Assembly (NCBI GenBank): GCA_003543035.1
Contig: DPJL01000200.1
Span: 1-10,247 of the forward strand
Direction of reading: 5' to 3'
DNA: 10,247 nt
From: Micromonosporaceae bacterium
GTDB taxonomy: Bacteria; Actinomycetota; Actinomycetes; Mycobacteriales; Micromonosporaceae
Every line of letters starts with the position of its first letter. The first letter of the stretch is position 1. Below, piece after piece: positions 6,009 to 10,247 of this stretch. The position numbers and the translations under genes were made by a program. The notes under the pieces were generated by a model. The model saw only the letters and a program-made list of their open reading frames with translations. It was not told the DNA's origin and did no database searches.

Positions 6009-6851
6009 ATGTCGATAGCGATACCTGGCTATTGGGCCACGGCCGGATACGGAGTGCCTGCTGTATGCGCCAAACACGGCAGGCCCGAGGTGCGACGGGC
6101 GAAGACCACGCCCGTGTCGCCCATCCCAGGCTGGATGTACGCGCTGATCGTGGCCGGATTCATGATCTTCATCATTGTGCGAGTCGCCACCAGGAAGGCA
6201 CTGACCATCCCGGCCTGGCCGTTCTGCGAGAGTTGTGTGCGCCGGCGGACAACCCGGTTGTGGGCCGCTATCGCAACGATTGCCGTCGGCACCGGGGCGT
6301 TCGTGCTCGCCGCCGGCGATTGGATCCCGGGTGGGCCGGCTACGGGGATGGCCGGGTTGTTCATCGTCATGGCCGGCGTCATAGGCCTCGTCCCAGCCAG
6401 GTGGTCGGTGATCGCGGGAGCCAAGCTCAGCGACGACGGCTTCTGGATCACGGTCCGCAACCCGCATCCCGAGTTCATGGCACAGTTCGCGCAGTTTCGG
6501 CCAGCCGCGGACGAAGTGGCGGCCAGTCGTGCGGTCGCTTCTCCAGTGGCTCGAACCGGTACCCCCGTGATATGGATTTTGGCCCTTATCTTTGGCGGGC
6601 TCATCCTGCTGGCTGGCACGTGGAGATTGCTGAGCGGCCCGAGCTGTGGTCAGGACACGATGCAGCCTGGCGACATCTGTGAGAAGAGAAGCTCCACCGG
6701 ACGTGTCAGCGAGTCCACCTACGAGCAGGAACAGCGCGTGAGCTACATCTCGGCAGCCATTGGCGGCATCGCCGTCTTGGGCGGCGGGGCCGGAATGGTC
6801 CTAACGCGACGCCGTAACCGGCGAGCGGCCGATGTAGCAGCTTCGATCTGA
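6009..6851 (+). CDS. Multi-pass membrane protein with CxxH/CxxC and exposed two-cysteine motif, function unknown
   Basis: This is a 280-residue protein read from the ATG with an excellent GAGGAG site. The frame is open much further upstream, but that part lies inside the opposing ABC gene and is not coding. The likely transmembrane helices are 42-60, 84-103, 109-130, 186-207 and 244-265. Before helix 1 sits C20-x2-H23 (VCAKHGRPE), and between helices 1 and 2 sits C73-x2-C76 (WPFCESC); if both face the cytoplasm they could form one zinc site. Between helices 4 and 5 is a loop with CGQDTMQPGDICEK and later STYEQEQR, a two-cysteine DxMxPGDxC element I associate with uncharacterised actinobacterial membrane proteins. 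The C-terminus is basic (RRRNRRA). It is divergent from the ABC pair and 16 nt ahead of the GT gene. A role in assisting export, immunity or signalling is speculation. Confidence 0.8.
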   Translation: MSIAIPGYWATAGYGVPAVCAKHGRPEVRRAKTTPVSPIPGWMYALIVAGFMIFIIVRVATRKALTIPAWPFCESCVRRRTTRLWAAIATIAVGTGAFVLAAGDWIPGGPATGMAGLFIVMAGVIGLVPARWSVIAGAKLSDDGFWITVRNPHPEFMAQFAQFRPAADEVAASRAVASPVARTGTPVIWILALIFGGLILLAGTWRLLSGPSCGQDTMQPGDICEKRSSTGRVSESTYEQEQRVSYISAAIGGIAVLGGGAGMVLTRRRNRRAADVAASI

Positions 6852-6867
6852 CAGTTAGGGTTCTTAA
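6833..6867 (+). promoter_or_regulatory. Leaderless promoter plus operator motif of the GT-P450-NRPS operon
   Basis: TAGGGT (6856-6861) is a good actinobacterial -10 box ending 6 nt before the A of the ATG at 6868, so the transcript would start at or next to the start codon. There is no Shine-Dalgarno sequence, as expected for a leaderless mRNA. The -35 region (TGTAGC, 6833-6838, 17-nt spacer) is poor, hinting at dependence on an activator. The box is embedded in ACAGTTAGGGTTCTTAA (6851-6867), the second copy of the motif found upstream of the ABC operon. A regulator binding there would directly occlude or remodel the promoter. Confidence 0.5.
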
Positions 6868-7896
6868 ATGGACCTTGTGGTTTCGGCGGTCGTGATGGCG
6901 CATCCGCGCCGGCTTGAGGCGGCAACGGCGCTGCGTGACAGGCATCCCGAGCTTGACATGTCGATCGTGACGGACCCCGATCCCGACGGGCCGCCCGATG
7001 CGCTCAGGACCGCACGGCGAGCTTGGCGTTCAGTGCCGGATCACGCCACTCACCTGCTGATCGTGCAGGACGACATGCTGCTGGTCGACGACATCAAGGA
7101 TCAGGTCTATGCCGCGGCCGAGGCGATGCCGGGGCAGGTGTTGTGCTTCTTCACCGAGTGGGGTTCGCGCAGCTCACATGCGTTGCGTCTGGCCACTGTG
7201 GAGGGTGCCGACTGGGTACCCGTGATCGACCCCTACATTCCCACCGCCGCGCACATGCTCCCCGCCGGGATCGCCCGGAGGCTGGCCGACTACGCGGGGG
7301 AGGTGCCCGATGACGTGCTGCTGTTGCACTTTGCCAAGCAGGAAGGCATGACCCCCTACATCAGCGTGCCCAACCTGGCCCAGCACACGCCGGTGACCAG
7401 CCTGATGGGCAACGATCTCATCCAGGGTCCGCGTCCCGCCGCGTGGTGGGCCTCGCCGCAAGGGCTGCTTGGTTCGAAAGTGTCGAAGCAGTCCGTGATC
7501 CCACATCTGCTGATATTTGAGGGCTATTCGGTCTGTTGGGTGGATGGGCAGTTCATCAGGACCCATAACTTCCTGGATCAGCGATTCGGTATCGACCTAA
7601 GACAGCAATTGGAATGGTTTGTCGAGGCGATGGTAGAGGTCGATCCGGCAGGCTTGATCCGCGATGTCGTGGCTGAGCCGTTGCTGCTGCAATTCTGGCT
7701 GACTGTCCTGGCCTATGGAGCCGTGGCCGGGGTTGCACCGCATGAGGAAGCCCTGCGTACGTTGGCTCCAGGATCGCTGCGCAGATTCGTGCCATTCTCC
7801 GTTCTGGACAAACTGCCTGAACTGGTGAATCCCGTTGCACACCAAGCCATTAAGCTGGGCTCCTCTATCGGAAAGAACCCTTCCAATTACATGTGA
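6868..7896 (+). CDS. Glycosyltransferase-like protein (GT-A-type fold suspected)
   Basis: This is a 342-residue soluble protein with no signal peptide. The N-terminus (VVSAVVMAHPRR) looks like the first strand and nucleotide loop of a GT-A fold. VTDPDPDGPP (34-43) follows, and THLLIVQDDM at 61-70 ends in a QDD that would serve as the DxD metal and sugar-nucleotide site. FFTEWGSR (94-101) and DPYIPTAAHMLPAGIA (121-136) lead to VPNLAQHTPVTSLMGND (167-183), which resembles the P-x-LxQH-x-SS strand near the acceptor site of several glycosyltransferases. The last 120 residues look helical and I cannot assign them. The gene is first in an operon with a P450 and an NRPS, so glycosylation of the peptide is plausible but inferred; a degenerate or non-sugar GT-A relative is the main alternative. 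It has no ribosome binding site (see the leaderless promoter). Confidence 0.6.
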   Translation: MDLVVSAVVMAHPRRLEAATALRDRHPELDMSIVTDPDPDGPPDALRTARRAWRSVPDHATHLLIVQDDMLLVDDIKDQVYAAAEAMPGQVLCFFTEWGSRSSHALRLATVEGADWVPVIDPYIPTAAHMLPAGIARRLADYAGEVPDDVLLLHFAKQEGMTPYISVPNLAQHTPVTSLMGNDLIQGPRPAAWWASPQGLLGSKVSKQSVIPHLLIFEGYSVCWVDGQFIRTHNFLDQRFGIDLRQQLEWFVEAMVEVDPAGLIRDVVAEPLLLQFWLTVLAYGAVAGVAPHEEALRTLAPGSLRRFVPFSVLDKLPELVNPVAHQAIKLGSSIGKNPSNYM

Positions 7897-7915
7897 CGGG
7901 TGATAGAAAGCTCGC

Positions 7916-9070
7916 ATGGATCTCAAGACCCTCCTCTCTGAGGAGGGGCGCACCGATCCCTTCTCCCTGTATGCGGTCATGCACCGCGACGGGAAGGCTG
8001 CGCGGCTGGGCCCCAAAGACGGCTACGCCGTTGCTGTCTATGGCTATGACGCCGTAGCCAAGGTGCTGCGAGACCATCGCTTCGGCCAACTCGATGCCGC
8101 CTATCTCGATGTCAACCATCCACAATGGCGGCGCCATCCCGCCCTTGTGGTCTTGCGGGAGTCGATGTTCTTCAGTGACAGCGACGCCCATGATCGGATG
8201 CGCCAGCGCATCGGCCGGTTCTTCACGCCAAGGCGGATGTCGGTTTTGGAGCCGGTCGTCGCTCAGCTGACCGAGACGATGCTCGATCGGCTTGACGAGC
8301 ACGATGGCCCAGTCGACTTCATGGCCGAATTCGCCTATCTGCTGCCCAGCAGCGTGATGGCGGAGGTGCTCGGAGTGCCGCATGCGGATCTCGGCTGGTT
8401 CCGGCCGCGCGTGCTGGCCATTGGCGCGATCCTCGAGCTCGATGGCGCGACCTGGAGCAACATGGCGCGGGCGGACATGGCCGCCAAGGAGTTGATGGCC
8501 TACTTCACCGATCTGGTGGCCGCCAGGCGAGCCCAGCCGCAGGATGACCTCATCAGTGAGCTCTCCGATGTGGACGATGCCGAGCTGATCCCCAATCTCA
8601 TCACCACCTTCAACGCAGGCTTCGTCACCACTACCCATCTGCTTGGCAACGGTCTGACGATGTTGCTGGATCGTCCTGAGCTGCGGGACAGGAGTGTGGT
8701 CGACGAGATCCTGAGGTTCGAGCCGCCCGTGCAGATCGTGGCGCGCTATGCCCTCGAGGACGCTGAGATCGAGGACCTTGCCGTCCGCGCGGGCGAGGCT
8801 GTCCTGGTCATGCTCGGGGCCGCAAATCGCGATCCGCGGCGCTTCCCCGACCCTGATCGATTCGACCCTGACCGCCCCAACAATGTGCCACTCAGCTTCG
8901 GCCTCGGCCCGCACTATTGCCTGGGCGCGGCGCTGAGCAAGATCGAAGCGGAGATCGCTTTTCCCGCCTTGTTCAAGCGCTTCCCGCGTCTGACGATTGT
9001 GACTCCGTCCGCGCCGGTCAAGCCGCTCATTCTGCGCGGCCACGACACGTTGATGGTGACCACGCGATGA
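7916..9070 (+). CDS. Cytochrome P450 (bacterial class I type)
   Basis: This is a 384-residue soluble P450, slightly short for the usual 395-410. The haem-binding loop FGLGPHYCLG (328-337) has the axial ligand Cys335. The K-helix ExxR is E264-ILR. AHDRMRQRIGRFFTPRRM (91-108) is the C-helix with haem-propionate contacts, and ANRDPRRFPDPDRFDPDR (303-320) is the meander. The I-helix reads NAGFVTT (233-239) where most family members have AGxET/AGxDT, so the acidic partner of the conserved threonine is Val236. The J to K segment (about 252-262) is shorter than usual by roughly ten residues. It should hydroxylate or couple an organic substrate using ferredoxin-delivered electrons; no redox partner is encoded here. 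Start ATG 7916 has only a weak GAAAG site, 19 nt after the GT gene. The stop overlaps the NRPS start (ATGA), so P450 and NRPS are coupled. Peptide tailoring is inferred. Confidence 0.93.
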   Translation: MDLKTLLSEEGRTDPFSLYAVMHRDGKAARLGPKDGYAVAVYGYDAVAKVLRDHRFGQLDAAYLDVNHPQWRRHPALVVLRESMFFSDSDAHDRMRQRIGRFFTPRRMSVLEPVVAQLTETMLDRLDEHDGPVDFMAEFAYLLPSSVMAEVLGVPHADLGWFRPRVLAIGAILELDGATWSNMARADMAAKELMAYFTDLVAARRAQPQDDLISELSDVDDAELIPNLITTFNAGFVTTTHLLGNGLTMLLDRPELRDRSVVDEILRFEPPVQIVARYALEDAEIEDLAVRAGEAVLVMLGAANRDPRRFPDPDRFDPDRPNNVPLSFGLGPHYCLGAALSKIEAEIAFPALFKRFPRLTIVTPSAPVKPLILRGHDTLMVTTR

Positions 9071-10247
9071 GACCCGTTTCGGCGTTACAGCGGCGAATGT
9101 GGCACCTGTGCACGTCGTATCCCGGTACCTCCTCGCCGATAGTCGTGCTCGCCTGGCGAATCCGTGGGCCGCTGGACACCGCCGTCTTCTCGCGGGCGGT
9201 CAGCGACGTGGTGGATCGGCACGAAAGCCTCCGGACCCTGTTCACCGTCAAGGATGGTGAGCCGTACCTGGTGATCGGTGACCCCACCGGGCTCACCACG
9301 TCGCTTGTGGACTCACACGATGCCGAAGCACTGGTCACCTCGCAAAGTATGGCTCTGCTTGACCTGGAACGGGGACCATTGGTCGCCAGCCGGCTGATCC
9401 GGCTATCCCATGACGTCCATGTGTGGTGCTTGACGATCCATCACCTGCTGGCGGACGGCGGCTCGGCAGCCATCCTGGAGAACGAGGTGGCCGCCCTTTA
9501 CCGGGGCGAGTCTTTGCCGCCGGCGCCAACTGTGACCTGGGAGCCCGACCCAGAGGGTCTGCAGTGGTGGATCCGTCACCTCACCGGGGTTCCGGTGCTG
9601 CAATTGCCGTGCGATCTGCCCCGGCCGCCGGAGAAGGGCACCAGGGCGGCCAATCTCGACCACTTCCTGGATGCCGAGCTCGCGTCGCGCCTGGAGCAGT
9701 TGGCTCGCGCCGAGCGCAGCACTCTTTTCATGGTGCTGCTCACCGCCTTGCAAGTGGTGCTTTCCGAGGCCAGTGGCCAAAGGGACTTCAGCGTCGGCAT
9801 CCCCGCCGACGGGCGGTCCTCGGTGGAAGCCGAAGACGCGGTCGGCCTGTTCGCCAACATGCTTGCGCTGCGGCTGAGAACGGAGGCAGATTCGTTCCGC
9901 AAGTTGATGGGGCAAACACGCACCGTGGTGATCGAGGCACTCTCAAGGCAGAGTGTCCCCTTTGGACAGATCGTCGCCTCACTCGATCTGGCTGATGATC
10001 CCAGCCAAACGCAGGTGTTCCAGACGATTTTCTGCCTGCACACTGAGGCGACGCCGCGCACAGACCTGCCCGGCCTCACCATCGAGCCCTTCGGCGTCGG
10101 CTACCCCCAGGCGCTGCACGATCTGGTGCTCGACCTCTGGCGCAACGAATCCGGCATCGTGGCCGCGTTCCGCTATGACTCGTGCCTGTTCAAGCCCGAA
10201 ACCATCGCCGACCTGGCCCGCCGTTACGAAGAGGTGCTGAGGGCCGC
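9067..10247 (+). CDS. Non-ribosomal peptide synthetase condensation-domain protein, N-terminal part (runs off the window)
   Basis: The frame opens at ATG 9067, overlapping the P450 stop by 4 nt, and stays open for 393 codons to the right edge. All of it is one condensation domain. Core motifs in order: C1 SALQRRMW (5-12), C2 RHESLRTLF (51-59), C3 IHHLLADGGS (124-133) with the active-site HHxxxDG intact (His125, His126, Asp130, Gly131), C4-like LQLPCDLPRP (178-187), C5 VGIPADGRS (243-251), C6 VGLFANMLALRL (259-270), C7 SVPFGQIV (296-303). The protein begins directly at C1 with no preceding carrier or adenylation domain, so it must accept a donor from another protein, or acylate a starter unit. 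Whether adenylation and carrier domains follow cannot be seen. The intact histidines argue for peptide bond formation and not a degenerate cyclase or X-type domain. Confidence 0.92.
   Translation, partial: MRPVSALQRRMWHLCTSYPGTSSPIVVLAWRIRGPLDTAVFSRAVSDVVDRHESLRTLFTVKDGEPYLVIGDPTGLTTSLVDSHDAEALVTSQSMALLDLERGPLVASRLIRLSHDVHVWCLTIHHLLADGGSAAILENEVAALYRGESLPPAPTVTWEPDPEGLQWWIRHLTGVPVLQLPCDLPRPPEKGTRAANLDHFLDAELASRLEQLARAERSTLFMVLLTALQVVLSEASGQRDFSVGIPADGRSSVEAEDAVGLFANMLALRLRTEADSFRKLMGQTRTVVIEALSRQSVPFGQIVASLDLADDPSQTQVFQTIFCLHTEATPRTDLPGLTIEPFGVGYPQALHDLVLDLWRNESGIVAAFRYDSCLFKPETIADLARRYEEVLRA

Noticed and set aside
5903..6010. Earlier start (6010) for the first ABC gene.
   Set aside because: The 36 extra residues show no family resemblance and the ATG overlaps the divergent gene's start; it would also place the palindrome inside coding sequence.
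1181..7927. Four genes begin with Met-Asp-Leu (starts at 1181, 5902, 6868, 7916), suggesting a shared start context.
   Set aside because: The codons differ and the upstream contexts do not match as a set; most likely chance plus general preference for GAY after ATG.
7865..9043. Long open frame (392 codons) antisense to the P450 gene.
   Set aside because: It reads as low-complexity Arg/Glu/Gln/His-rich sequence with no domain, and mirrors G/C-ending codons of the P450 gene, whose haem and ExxR motifs are clear.
1..10247. Mobile elements, tRNA genes or CRISPR repeats that could explain the glucanase decay or a cluster insertion.
   Set aside because: I found no transposase, no terminal inverted repeats, no tRNA-like cloverleaf and no regularly spaced repeats.

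Overview
The window is high-GC actinobacterial DNA. Every gene uses G/C-ending codons, there are many overlapping stop/start junctions, and the families present are typical of the group: an SLT-like/amidase exoprotein, a GH64 glucanase remnant, a zinc-less MDR oxidoreductase, half-size ABC exporters, an actinobacterial type P450 and an NRPS condensation domain. Streptosporangiales-like filamentous actinomycetes fit best, but that is inference; nothing here fixes a genus.

Layout. (1) Positions 1-320, minus: the N-terminal part of a secreted cell-wall-lytic type protein, cut by the window edge, with a recognisable promoter at 353-382. (2) About 414-793, plus: a decayed 3' fragment of a GH64 beta-1,3-glucanase with two +1 frameshifts. 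(3) 858-2442, plus: a tightly overlapping three-gene operon of an ArsR-type winged-helix regulator, a single-pass coiled-coil membrane protein and a quinone oxidoreductase-like enzyme. It is preceded by a promoter and a 12-bp-arm perfect inverted repeat that is probably the regulator's own operator. (4) 5902-2433, minus: two translationally coupled half-size ABC exporters, probably a heterodimer; the second converges on the oxidoreductase and overlaps its stop. (5) 6009-6851, plus: a multi-pass membrane protein of unknown function with CxxH/CxxC pairs and an exposed two-cysteine motif. (6) 6868 to the end, plus: a glycosyltransferase-like protein, a cytochrome P450 and the start of a non-ribosomal peptide synthetase condensation-domain protein that runs off the right edge.

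How it fits together. The right half (about 4.1 kb onwards) looks like the edge of a non-ribosomal peptide biosynthetic gene cluster: peptide assembly (C domain), oxidative tailoring (P450), probable sugar transfer (GT-like) and export (ABC pair). A 17-nt motif, ACAGTTAGGrytCytAA, occurs twice: in the intergenic region upstream of the ABC pair, and exactly over the apparent leaderless promoter of the GT-P450-NRPS operon. This suggests one regulator, not in this window, controls both export and biosynthesis. The left part (1-2442) looks like ordinary chromosome: a cell-wall protein, a dead gene and a stress-type redox operon. The cluster boundary would then lie near the convergent junction at 2433-2442. 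I saw no tRNA, rRNA, CRISPR array, transposase or clear intrinsic terminator.
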